From DAOPYU01 sp942493245 (lineage in GTDB: Bacteria; Sumerlaeota; Sumerlaeia; UBA8349): a stretch of 64,000 bases of DNA. Position 1 is the stretch's first letter, and every line of letters begins with the position of its first letter. The stretch covers positions 5,208,001 through 5,272,000 of the forward strand of contig OW818685.1 in assembly GCA_942493245.1 (NCBI GenBank). Reading direction: 5' to 3'. A program made the position numbers and the translations under genes. The notes below the pieces were generated by a model, which was not told the DNA's origin, searched no databases, and saw nothing but the letters and a program-made list of their open reading frames with translations. Positions 53,818 to 62,531 of the stretch are shown piece after piece.

Positions 53818-56800
53818 TTGGACGAAATAAAACAGAACCGGAGCCGCATGGGCCGCGCCTGGGCGCGCCATGTTGTAGCCGGTTTGCTTTTGTTGGGGGT
53901 GTGGGCCCTCTCGATGGCTACCCTCGCGCAAAATCCCGCCTCAAGTGAAGCGATCAACCCCCTCAATCCTTTCGCGCTTAAGGCAACCGAACCGGTGGAC
54001 GGCTGGATGGCGCTGGGGCCGTTCCTTTTGAACGAGTCCGATCAAACCACCCCCGCCCTGCCGACGGAACTTCTGACGGAAAAAGGAGCCTTTCGCCCAG
54101 ACACATTCTTCTGGCGCGAAGGCGAACCGTACACCTGGTTTCCGGCCGTTACCGGTTCGGACCGCCATCTGTATCTGCGCCAGGCGGTGGCCCAGAGCCG
54201 GTTCCGGCCCCGGTCGGAGGGGCCTCAGGCGTTTTACCTCTATCGCGCGATTCAAGTGCCCGAGCGCGCCGTGCGCGTGCTGGCCCTGTCGGTTCCGGGG
54301 GAAACCCGCGTCTGGCTCAATGGGCAATCGGTCGAGCCGGGACAAACGTCCGCAACGACCTCCACCACGGCCAACCCGGTTTTCTGGTCGCCTCCCGGCG
54401 CAGACAGTTATCTGGCCGTGGTACAACTGCAAAAGGGAATCAACCACCTGTTAATCCAGTCGAAAGCGCCCCCTCAGGGGGCGCTCTGGCGGATTCAGGC
54501 GCGCCTGGTCGGGCGCGGGGTGTTCAATCGGGGGGAAGTGGTTTACCCGCGCTGGCAATTTTCGACGTCCCCGCCTTGGACAACTGATGGCCCGCCCCTG
54601 CAGGCCCGTTGGGGCGACCCCATCATCGAAGCCTATCTGAAACAGACCACCCGCCCCATCGGCGTCCAGATCGCGCTGGCCAGTGACATAAGCACCACAC
54701 CGGGAAACATGCAAAGCGCTGTGGGGCAGGCGTTTACCCTCACCCTGCCGGACTTGGCTCGAGCCGCGGCGCTGACCCTGAGCGCCAATCTGCTTTCAAC
54801 GACCGTCACCACAGCCACATCGGACACCGCCCCGCTTTCGCCTCTGGCCGAAACGGCTCATACGATTCTCATCGGTGACGCTGAAAAGATCTCGGTGGTC
54901 ATGCAGGCCCGCCTGCTGGTCGAAACCAGCCGGGTGGCCGAACCCGTCCGGGCCCGCATGCGGGCCATGCTGACCCTGCTCGATGCGGCAGTGGGAACGG
55001 ATGCCCACCCGGTGGGACTCGACCGGATTCTCGAAGGGTTGCTTTTCCTGACGGCGCGCATCAAAGCGCCGAAAACGATTCCCGAATCGGGTTGGGCGTT
55101 GTTCGATGCGTCGGCAAAAGACCGGACCCTTCCGTATGCGCTCTGGATTCCGCGCGCCGAATCTTCGGTTCCGACATCGCACCCGCTTCTGATCGCGCTG
55201 CCGTCCGCCGAAGCCAGCGCCTTCGACCTGATTGAACGCCAACCGGCCCTCTTCCAGGAGGCTCAGCGTCACCAGTGGCTCGTGGCCGTTCCCACCCAGG
55301 AGCCGGAGGGGAAATGGGATTGGAGCAAGCGCGAGGAAACAATCGAAGCCATCCGTCGCGACATCGGCGCCCACTTCAAGTTGGATCCACGTTTGGTTTG
55401 CTTGCTGGGGTTCGAATCGGCGGGGGAGTTTGCCATCACCTACGCGCTCTCGCACCGCGATGCCGTCGCCGGGGTGGCGACGCTGAATGTCCTCTGGGTT
55501 CCCGGAACTCCCTGGAGACGGTTGCTCGAGAATACGGTACCGCGTCCGATTCTGTTTGTGGCAGCCAGTCTTCCTTTCGGGGAGAACCTCACCGTGGCCG
55601 AGTCTTTCGCGCCCGACCCGATTGTCGCCGCGTTGCGAAATGCTTATCTGAAGGACGGTTCCTGGAAGCGATTTGTGGTGGATCAGAAGAACCCGCGAAA
55701 CTTCTACGACACGATGTTCCTGCATTTCGAGAAGCGTCCGCTTCCATCCAGCCCATCACGAATCACGCTGCGTCTCCCCGACATCGGTTCCACTTCGGCC
55801 GGTTGGGTGCGCTTGCGCAAGGCGCTGCAGGAAGATCTGGCTGCGACGCTGAGCATTGCCAGCGTGACCACCAACTCGATCGAAGTCGAGGTCCAGAATG
55901 TCGCCCGTTTCGATTTGACCTTCCGCAATATCCCCCAACTGGACCCCAAACGGCCCGTCCTGCTGAGCATCCGCGAGAAAAACGAAGATGAACAGTCCCC
56001 GGAAGTCCAGAAACTGCGCATCCTGGAACCGAGCAAACCCGACCTGATCGTCATCGAGCAATCCTCCTCTACGCTCAACCAAAACCAGCTGCGCTGGGCT
56101 GCCCGTACAGCAATGGCGGCGGACAAAACTTCGGACTCACTGGCCCGAACTCTGGCCGAGATGGAAGAGACGGCTTCGCCCATCGCCGCCGGAGGTTTGA
56201 TCGCCCATGCCCTGCGTCTCCAAAGCAACGCCGAAGTGAGTCTCCTGCCGGCCCTGCAGGTCCGCAGCGGGTTCGAGAAGGGCGCGTTGACGGTCAACCA
56301 GATTTCATCCGTGTTGCCCGATTCGAATCTGGCGCGGATGAGTCTGCCCCGCCAGGCCCTGGCCCGGATGCTCGAACACGACTATGCCGGTCCCCGAAGT
56401 CTGTTAACCGACGGTTTGGCCGCGACAATCGGAAACACAGAGGAAGAAACCACCCCGACAGAGGCTCTTGCGGCAGCGTCCCCCACTTCCGTCTCGACAA
56501 CCGCCTGGCAAAGTACGCCTGCTGGAAAAGCCTGGCTGGTCTCGCCCGTTTTTAACCAGACCCTGGAAAACGTCACGGTGGTCGGTACCCGCTCGGCGCT
56601 GACAACGGCCCGCATCCAATGTGGACTGCCGAGCGAAGGCTCTCTGATTGAAGATCTGAGCCTCGGAACCCATGAAGCCGCCTTGCGCTTCTTCTACCAG
56701 TTCAAACGGGTTCCACCGCCCCAGCCCGATATTCGACTCCCAAGCCCGAGCGCCGCAACGATCAAACGGGCCATCGAGTATAAAACATTCCGATCGAAGA

Positions 56801-57324
56801 AATCGGACACAAACGGCGAAGAAGCGGAAGCGGAACCCTCCGGCGCTCGAACACGTTCCAGCAACCAGGAAACAGCCCCCGTGGAGCCGTCGGCCCCGGA
56901 AAACTCCGGCGAAGCGCAGGAGACCACCGGGACGGTTCAGACCTCGGAAATCTCCGGGAAATCTCCAGAAGACCCCGAGATCCCGGCAGCCAAAGCGCCG
57001 GACGAGGAAGAAGAACCGCAACAGGACACCCCCGCGCGCAAGGCAAGCGCATCGAGCCGAAAAGTGACGAAGTACCGATTCAGTAAAACGCCCGAGAAAG
57101 AATCCGGGAAGGCGGCTGTGGAAGAGTCCGAGGCGGCGGAGACCGAGCCTGCGGTCGAGACCCCGAAAGCGGGGCAAGACCCCCAGACTCCGGCGGAGGG
57201 CGATGCAAAACCCGTGGCCAAGCCGGCAGAGGCCGGACCGGATCCCAAATCGGAAACGCCGACGGACAAGACCGCCCCCATAACCAAACGGAAATCCCGT
57301 CTCAAGGTGCAGCTGTCGGAGTAA
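53818..57324 (+). CDS. Large exported esterase-like protein with low-complexity tail
   Basis: An 1168-residue protein starting with TTG at 53818, seven bases behind AAGGAG. A signal peptide or anchor (VVAGLLLLGVWALSMATLA, about 19-37) is followed by a beta-rich region of about 400 residues. An alpha/beta-hydrolase domain follows, with LPYALWIPRAES, nucleophile elbow LLGFESAGEFAI (Ser534) and VPRPILFVAAS. Next comes a beta domain and a tail of about 200 residues rich in Glu, Ala, Pro, Ser and Lys ending KRKSRLKVQ. The esterase call fits the elbow and order of strands; the substrate is unknown. It begins 24 bases after the rel stop and may be in one operon with it. Confidence 0.65.
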   Translation: MDEIKQNRSRMGRAWARHVVAGLLLLGVWALSMATLAQNPASSEAINPLNPFALKATEPVDGWMALGPFLLNESDQTTPALPTELLTEKGAFRPDTFFWREGEPYTWFPAVTGSDRHLYLRQAVAQSRFRPRSEGPQAFYLYRAIQVPERAVRVLALSVPGETRVWLNGQSVEPGQTSATTSTTANPVFWSPPGADSYLAVVQLQKGINHLLIQSKAPPQGALWRIQARLVGRGVFNRGEVVYPRWQFSTSPPWTTDGPPLQARWGDPIIEAYLKQTTRPIGVQIALASDISTTPGNMQSAVGQAFTLTLPDLARAAALTLSANLLSTTVTTATSDTAPLSPLAETAHTILIGDAEKISVVMQARLLVETSRVAEPVRARMRAMLTLLDAAVGTDAHPVGLDRILEGLLFLTARIKAPKTIPESGWALFDASAKDRTLPYALWIPRAESSVPTSHPLLIALPSAEASAFDLIERQPALFQEAQRHQWLVAVPTQEPEGKWDWSKREETIEAIRRDIGAHFKLDPRLVCLLGFESAGEFAITYALSHRDAVAGVATLNVLWVPGTPWRRLLENTVPRPILFVAASLPFGENLTVAESFAPDPIVAALRNAYLKDGSWKRFVVDQKNPRNFYDTMFLHFEKRPLPSSPSRITLRLPDIGSTSAGWVRLRKALQEDLAATLSIASVTTNSIEVEVQNVARFDLTFRNIPQLDPKRPVLLSIREKNEDEQSPEVQKLRILEPSKPDLIVIEQSSSTLNQNQLRWAARTAMAADKTSDSLARTLAEMEETASPIAAGGLIAHALRLQSNAEVSLLPALQVRSGFEKGALTVNQISSVLPDSNLARMSLPRQALARMLEHDYAGPRSLLTDGLAATIGNTEEETTPTEALAAASPTSVSTTAWQSTPAGKAWLVSPVFNQTLENVTVVGTRSALTTARIQCGLPSEGSLIEDLSLGTHEAALRFFYQFKRVPPPQPDIRLPSPSAATIKRAIEYKTFRSKKSDTNGEEAEAEPSGARTRSSNQETAPVEPSAPENSGEAQETTGTVQTSEISGKSPEDPEIPAAKAPDEEEEPQQDTPARKASASSRKVTKYRFSKTPEKESGKAAVEESEAAETEPAVETPKAGQDPQTPAEGDAKPVAKPAEAGPDPKSETPTDKTAPITKRKSRLKVQLSE

Positions 57325-57730
57325 AACGCGCGATGGATCGCGAATAACATTCGACCAAAAAACCGCTGTTGAAACGCAACGGCGCGGATTTATACCAGCC
57401 TGGGGCAAGCGCAGCGTCGCCCCAGGAGATGTGTCCTTTTTTTTCATAAGGGCTGAAGGCCCGAACGATAAAATGGACAAAGAGGCGTTTCTGGGGGCGG
57501 GAACGGATCAAAGCCTCCTTGATTCTTCATCCTCACACTTGAAGGATTCAAGAAAATCGAATTATTGAGGTTTTCAGCCCCCGGAGGGGGCAACGGTGAG
57601 TAGCCGTGGGTGACCGAAGGGAACCCACGGAACATGCAGTAAAATAGGATCAAGCCCCGGAGGGGCGACAGAAACGTGAAGGATCAACGAAAGCCTTTTC
57701 GCTTGCCCTTTCGCCCGCCGCCGGGTAGCC
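57325..57730. repeat. Intergenic repeats: GCGCGG/CTGGGGC element copy 4 and CCCCGGAGGGG words
   Basis: The element copy (about 57362-57480) shows AACGGCGCGG, TGGGGC.../GCCCCAGG and GGGCTGAAGGCCC. Behind it stand CCCCCGGAGGGGG (about 57578-57590), a hairpin CCGTGGGT/ACCCACGG (57604-57611 with 57623-57630) and CCCCGGAGGGG (about 57656-57665). No gene is supported up to lepB at 57839. Confidence 0.78.
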
Positions 57731-57838
57731 TGTCTGGCGTGTGAACGGCCGCACGAGAGTCCGCCGGGACAGGGAAAACCGTCCGCGTCTGACGCCAACC
57801 GACCCGACCCCAGAAGCGGCCCGTCTGGAAGAATTGCT

Positions 57839-58750
57839 ATGGCCCCGACTCCCAAGAAAAGCCCGAATCCTGTGCTGGTTCAACCAGCCGTGGCAACGGA
57901 AAAAACAGGCTCTCGTTCTGGAGGCCTCCTGAGCGTGGTGCGTGAGTGGGGCGACGCCCTGGTCATCGCCTACCTGCTGGCCATGTTCATCCGCCTCTTT
58001 GTGGCCGAACTCTACAAGATCCCCTCCTCCTCGATGACCCCGACATTGCTGGGCACCGAAGGCCCACGGGTCGCCTCGGTGGACCTCAACGGCGACGGCC
58101 ATCTCGACATGGTGCTGCGTTCCATGGGGGGCGTTTACGACACCTATCTGAGCGACGGAAACCGGTACCTCTATGCGGGACAGACCGATCCCGGTTACGA
58201 ACTCGAACGCTGGCAGGGCAAGATGCGCGAGCGCCAGGACCGCATCATTGTCGGGAAGTTCCTCTATTGGTTCAGCCCGCCCGATCGCGGCGACATCGTG
58301 GTCTTCAAAACCCCGGACAGCATATTCGAGCGCGAGAAGCCGATCTACATCAAGCGCGTGGTGGGGTTGCCCGGAGAGAAACTGACCTTCACCGAAGCGC
58401 CCGGCGTGCCCGGCCACGAACAGAACATGGGCTACCTGACCATCAACGGCGAACGGGTCACCACCCCCTCGTTCTTCGAGAACCAGCGCTACGAGTGGCG
58501 CAACATCCCCTTCTCGAAACGGGAAGACCGTCCCTCCTCCTATGCGCTTTATCGCGACCACGGCGTGCTGACCGATCTGCTCGAGGTGAACGTGCCTCAG
58601 AACAGCCTCTATGTATTCGGCGACAACACCGTCAGCAGCACCGACAGCCGTTACTGGGGCAAGGTGCCCTTCGACCGGTTGCGGGGCCGCGCGTTCTTCC
58701 GCTACAACCCCGAGTATTTCCCCTTCACGAAGGAACCGGGATTCCTGTGA
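57839..58750 (+). CDS. lepB: Signal peptidase I with insertion
   Basis: A 303-residue membrane protease that removes signal peptides. One membrane helix (ALVIAYLLAMFIRLFVAELY, about 40-59) precedes box B IPSSSMTPTL with the catalytic Ser65. The catalytic Lys172 lies in YIKRVVGLPGE, and box E reads YVFGDNTVSSTDSRYWG. Between box B and the rest an insertion of about 70 residues holds DLNGDGHLD (82-90), a spacing typical of calcium-binding EF-hand-like/FG-GAP loops and foreign to LepB. GGAAG precedes the start. It serves the many exported proteins of this genome. Confidence 0.92.
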   Translation: MAPTPKKSPNPVLVQPAVATEKTGSRSGGLLSVVREWGDALVIAYLLAMFIRLFVAELYKIPSSSMTPTLLGTEGPRVASVDLNGDGHLDMVLRSMGGVYDTYLSDGNRYLYAGQTDPGYELERWQGKMRERQDRIIVGKFLYWFSPPDRGDIVVFKTPDSIFEREKPIYIKRVVGLPGEKLTFTEAPGVPGHEQNMGYLTINGERVTTPSFFENQRYEWRNIPFSKREDRPSSYALYRDHGVLTDLLEVNVPQNSLYVFGDNTVSSTDSRYWGKVPFDRLRGRAFFRYNPEYFPFTKEPGFL

Positions 58751-59060
58751 GACGGAAACTGAAACACGAACCCCGGACGACATCCCGATTACCTGACGGG
58801 GCGGAGTCGAAACCCAGGATGAACTACGGACGGAACGGAAAGACTTGAAAACCGCTTCTCTTTCGCGCGACAATCTTCGTGTAATGTCCGCAAACGGAGA
58901 TGATTTTTCAGCCACAACAGGCACAAGATGCTCAAAAAGCCGTACTTTTGTGTCTTCTGTGCTTCTTGTGGCAAACAAGAAATTCGGTTGCGGTTGCGCT
59001 GCGTCGGGTCTTTCGTGTATTTCGGGGTTGAATTCTGCGGTATTCACAGTTTTCTCTCGG
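58751..59060. repeat. Gap with CTTGTGGC-type inverted repeat
   Basis: Left arm (about 58910-58930, GCCACAACAGGCACAAG) and right arm (about 58945-58972, TTTTGTGTCTTCTGTGCTTC) form an inverted pair of degenerate units. The word CGGTTGCGGTTGCGCTGCG lies right behind it (58985-59003), as such words do at 2336 and 3601. Confidence 0.7.
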
Positions 59061-59076
59061 TGAAGGAGAAATAAGC

Positions 59077-59769
59077 ATGCAGGAAAACGGCGGCGCGGAA
59101 AACAACAAGTCCGGATGTGGAACCTGGGCGTTGCGCGGGTGCGGCGCGATGCTGGTGTTAATCGTCGTTCTCGTCGCCTTGGGAGCGCTTTTCGGGCGAT
59201 CGTTGCTCCAGAGAGGGAGCGGCGCCACGATGGAGTTTGCGGCGGAAAAAATGCTGGAAGGGATCCAGTATCCCGAACCGATGCGCGCCGTCTTGATGGA
59301 ACCTATCCGCGAGTTCACCACCGAAGTCAAGGCGGGCCGTGTTCCTGCCGAGAAAGCGGCCAAGGTTGCGGAAGAACTGCTCAAGGGAAGTGTGCTTGGG
59401 CCGGTACTGGCCCCGGCTTTCCAGAGCGCTTACATTGACCCGTCCAGCCTCTCCTCTATCGAGAAGGAATTGATGGCCCGAAATCTGAGCCGCTATGCCG
59501 AGGGACTGCGACAGAAAAAAATCTCCGATCAGACCGCGGGCGACATCTGGAACCTGATCAGTGAACCCAAACCGGGGACAGGCAATGACCCCGACTCACG
59601 GCAGCTGAAGAAAACCCTGACCCCCGAGGAATTGAAAATGGTGATCGGAAAAATGCAAACCTCCGCAGACCAGGCGGGGATCGCCGAACAACTTTTCACC
59701 TTCCAGCCACAGGACGAAATCCGCCGGGCCATCCAGCGCGGCCTCGGCAATACTGCGGAGCAGCAATAA
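59077..59769 (+). CDS. Unknown single-pass membrane protein
   Basis: A 230-residue protein. A short N-terminus with Cys14, Cys22 and many Gly residues is followed by one membrane helix (AMLVLIVVLVALGALFG, about 24-40) and a helical soluble domain to the end (for example FTTEVKAGRVPAEKAAKVAE; LTPEELKMVIGKMQTSADQA). GAAGGAGAAA supports the start. No family was recognised. It converges on the RluD-type gene. Confidence 0.75.
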   Translation: MQENGGAENNKSGCGTWALRGCGAMLVLIVVLVALGALFGRSLLQRGSGATMEFAAEKMLEGIQYPEPMRAVLMEPIREFTTEVKAGRVPAEKAAKVAEELLKGSVLGPVLAPAFQSAYIDPSSLSSIEKELMARNLSRYAEGLRQKKISDQTAGDIWNLISEPKPGTGNDPDSRQLKKTLTPEELKMVIGKMQTSADQAGIAEQLFTFQPQDEIRRAIQRGLGNTAEQQ

Positions 59770-59787
59770 CCCCGGAAAACGGAAAAA

Positions 59788-60792
59788 TCAATCCTCCGAC
59801 CGCTGCGGTTTTTCCATGAAGGGACGCAGCGCGGCGTCGAACGCGCGGAAGTCTTCGGGCAGCGGCGCCTCGAACTCGAGCGGCTCGCCGGTGCGCGGAT
59901 GGTTGAAGCGGATACGGAACGCGTGGAGCATCTGGCGCTGGCAATGGCTGAGCGCCTGGATGATGGCCGGGTGACCCGGGGGGATGCGCAGACGCGCCTC
60001 GCGCGACGAGTAGCCGTACTCCGGATCGCCCACGACCGGGTGGCCGATGTGGGACAGGTGAACGCGGATCTGGTGGGTGCGGCCGGTTTCGAGGCGGCAC
60101 TGCAAGCGGGTCAGGCCCGGCGCCCAGGCCACCACACGCCAGTGCGTGACGGCGCGCCGCCCGTGGCGGTTCTGGATGCTCATGCGGGTGCGGTCGTGCA
60201 GGGCGCGCGCGATCGGCGCGTCCACCACGCCCTCGAATTCGTCGGGACGCCCCACCACCCAAACCAGATAGACGCGGCTCATCGAGCGGTCGGCCAGCTG
60301 TTCGGACAGGTGCAGGTGCGCCGTGTCGTTTTTCGCGACCACCAGGCACCCGCTCGTGAGGCGGTCGAGCCGGTGGACAATGCCCGGTCGCGTCTCGCCA
60401 CCCGCGCTCGAGAGCAACGGGCAGTGGTGCAATACCGCATGGACAAGGGTGCCCGTGTGGACCCCCGCGCCCGGATGCACGACCATCCCGGCGGGCTTGT
60501 TGACCACCAGGACGTCGTCGTCCTCATACAGAATCTCGAGCGGAATATCTTCGGCTTCCGGCAGGGCGATTGCGCGCGGCAGAGGTTGAACAAGAATCTG
60601 TTCGCCCCCCTGGAGGCGCCCGGAAGGTTTGGCCGTATGGCCGTTGACGGTGACGCAGCCCGCCGTGACCCACTCCTTGAGCCGCGAGCGGCTGATTTCC
60701 GGCAGAGCGTCCGCCAGAAACGCGTCGAGCCGCTGGCCTTCGGCGGATTCGGGAACGGTCAGCCCGGTGGGTTCAGAATGCTGGTCGGTCAT
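59788..60792 (-). CDS. RluD-type 23S rRNA pseudouridine synthase
   Basis: A 334-residue pseudouridine synthase. The N-terminal S4 RNA-binding domain (RLDAFLADALPEISRSRLKE) is followed by the catalytic GIVHRLDRLTSGCLVVAKN with the active Asp in HRLD and by TGRTHQIRVHL. Of RluC/RluD/RluA types it is closest in layout to RluD. It starts two bases behind the PilZ gene stop, so both are in one operon with the phosphatase gene upstream. Confidence 0.93.
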   Translation of the reverse strand: MTDQHSEPTGLTVPESAEGQRLDAFLADALPEISRSRLKEWVTAGCVTVNGHTAKPSGRLQGGEQILVQPLPRAIALPEAEDIPLEILYEDDDVLVVNKPAGMVVHPGAGVHTGTLVHAVLHHCPLLSSAGGETRPGIVHRLDRLTSGCLVVAKNDTAHLHLSEQLADRSMSRVYLVWVVGRPDEFEGVVDAPIARALHDRTRMSIQNRHGRRAVTHWRVVAWAPGLTRLQCRLETGRTHQIRVHLSHIGHPVVGDPEYGYSSREARLRIPPGHPAIIQALSHCQRQMLHAFRIRFNHPRTGEPLEFEAPLPEDFRAFDAALRPFMEKPQRSED

Positions 60793-60794
60793 CG

Positions 60795-61658
60795 TCAGGA
60801 GGCTTCCCGCGCCAGCATGGATTCGCGGCGCTCGCGCAGAATGCGCCGTTCCATGCGCGAGATGAAACGGAAGATATTCTCGCGATCGCTCTCACGAATG
60901 GCCTCGAACGACACGCCGATCTCGAATTTCCCCTCGCCTTCCGTCTCGGCCACGTTCAGGCACCGCTGGACCTTGCCCACCACGGGGATTTCGATCATGG
61001 GGAAACGGTTGACCTGAATTGTCATGCGCAGGAACGAACCGACGGGGATTTCGCCCGTATTGATGAAGCTCAAGCCCGCCCCGCTGATGTCGAGCAGCAC
61101 CACCATATTGGGCCGTCCGCCCGGCGTGCGGCGCCCCTCGGCCACGTCAATCAGGTAATCGAGTTTGGCGTCCACCTGCTTGAGCATCCGCATGACCTGG
61201 GCGAACTGCTCTTCCATCTGCTCGCTGAGGTCTTCGCCATGCAGAAATCGGCTGACTTCGGAATCGAACCCTTCCATCGTCCCCGTGTTTTCGACAATCT
61301 CGCGGGCCACCTGGGGCGCCCGAGTCGCCGAGATCACTTCATAGAACAGCGGCAGAGTGACGCGAATCCGCAGGAACTCGCGCCGGTCCCCCAGGCGGGG
61401 GCGCAGTTTCAGGTGCGTCCCTTCGACCCCGGTCACCAGAACGGGGCATTCTTCGCGCCCTCCCGGGATTTCCCAACGGAGGACGATTTCACGCAATGCC
61501 ATTTTCTGCAACGTTTCCGCCGATGCGTGGGAGGAGGCTTCCACAACGATCTGTTCCCGATCGAGACTTTCAATCCGGGCGCTCACGAGCGTTTCACCCA
61601 GATCCGCGTGATACAGATAGATGTTTTGCCCTTGCCGAAGCATTGTCAGGATATCCAT
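60795..61658 (-). CDS. PilZ domain protein, probable cyclic-di-GMP receptor
   Basis: A 287-residue soluble protein. An N-terminal YcgR-like flexible domain (MLRQGQNIYLYHADLGE; SLDREQIVVEAS) precedes a PilZ-like domain. The cyclic-di-GMP motif RxxxR is present as RREFLRIRV (about residue 105), and the second motif D-x-S-x-x-G as VVLLDISGAGLSF (about 210). An unusual helical insertion of about 90 residues separates the two motifs. The first Met at 61658 is chosen at the start of the conserved part. It could read the signal made by the GGDEF protein at 20616. Confidence 0.85.
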   Translation of the reverse strand: MDILTMLRQGQNIYLYHADLGETLVSARIESLDREQIVVEASSHASAETLQKMALREIVLRWEIPGGREECPVLVTGVEGTHLKLRPRLGDRREFLRIRVTLPLFYEVISATRAPQVAREIVENTGTMEGFDSEVSRFLHGEDLSEQMEEQFAQVMRMLKQVDAKLDYLIDVAEGRRTPGGRPNMVVLLDISGAGLSFINTGEIPVGSFLRMTIQVNRFPMIEIPVVGKVQRCLNVAETEGEGKFEIGVSFEAIRESDRENIFRFISRMERRILRERRESMLAREAS

Positions 61659-61720
61659 ACTTGCTCTGCCTTTCTTATCGGGGGAAAAAAACGGCCGCAC
61701 GTCCCATTCCGGACCGTGTT

Positions 61721-62212
61721 TCAATTCTGGGTGTCCAGACTTTCCGGATTTTCGAGGAACCAGGCTTCCCACTGCTGGACGAAACGTTCCTGACCCGGTG
61801 TTTCGAGAGACCCCGGGCGCAGCTGCCGCACGGTATCAATGGCCTCGGCGGCCGGCAGACGCCACAGCGCCACAAGACAACAGGCCAGCAACGTGCCGGT
61901 GCGCCCGTAACCCGCCGTGCAGTGGACCAGCACCCGGCCCCCGCCCTCGATCTCGTCGCGGATGAAACGCACCGCCTCCACCGTGTCCTGCACCGAGGGG
62001 ACACTGAAATCCCGCACGGGAATGTGACACCAGCGCAGCTGGTACACCTCGAGCAGGAGGTGGGGCAGCGGGTCTTCGCTCAGCGAGACCAGGGCGGTGA
62101 TGCCTTCTTCCCGGCGCAACTGGTCGAGATTGTGACGCAACGCCTCGCCCCAACCCGGATGGGCGCCCCCCGCCAGCTTGTCGGGAATGACATACGCAAA
62201 GTTTGAGATCAT
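61721..62212 (-). CDS. Dual-specificity/tyrosine phosphatase family protein
   Basis: A 163-residue phosphatase with the cysteine loop VHCTAGYGRTGT (Cys98, Arg104) and a likely general acid in VRDFS (Asp68). The size and the NLDQLRREEGITALVSLSED start fit the small DSP/laforin-like group. Possible substrates are phosphoprotein, phosphoinositide or glycan phosphates. GGAGAGAGGGG before the ATG fixes the start. It lies 62 bases upstream of the PilZ gene on the same strand. Confidence 0.88.
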   Translation of the reverse strand: MISNFAYVIPDKLAGGAHPGWGEALRHNLDQLRREEGITALVSLSEDPLPHLLLEVYQLRWCHIPVRDFSVPSVQDTVEAVRFIRDEIEGGGRVLVHCTAGYGRTGTLLACCLVALWRLPAAEAIDTVRQLRPGSLETPGQERFVQQWEAWFLENPESLDTQN

Positions 62213-62531
62213 GCCCCTCTCTCCGCCGCACTCGGCTCCAGACTCCAGTGAAACACAAAGACAAATCTCCCGCAACACCAAACCCCTCATGGATTTGAAG
62301 ATCGGGCCGGAATGGATTTGGGGGCGGGGTCGAAACCCGTCCTACAGGGGCTTGAGATCGTTTGTACCGTCGGCGTCCCCGTCCGGCACCCGGGGATAAC
62401 CTCCGGGGACACAGTGCTCCCCGAAAACCGTTTTCCCGCGATGGGACGGTTGGGGGCTTCCCGCTGACCGGGGAAGCACATTGTCAATTATCCATTATCC
62501 CTTGCAGGGAAGAGGCGTCCGGCCTTTTCCC
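62213..62531. other. Gap with ATTATC repeat word
   Basis: Only the AT-rich word at about 62480-62503, as behind manA, was recognised. No gene is supported. Confidence 0.5.
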
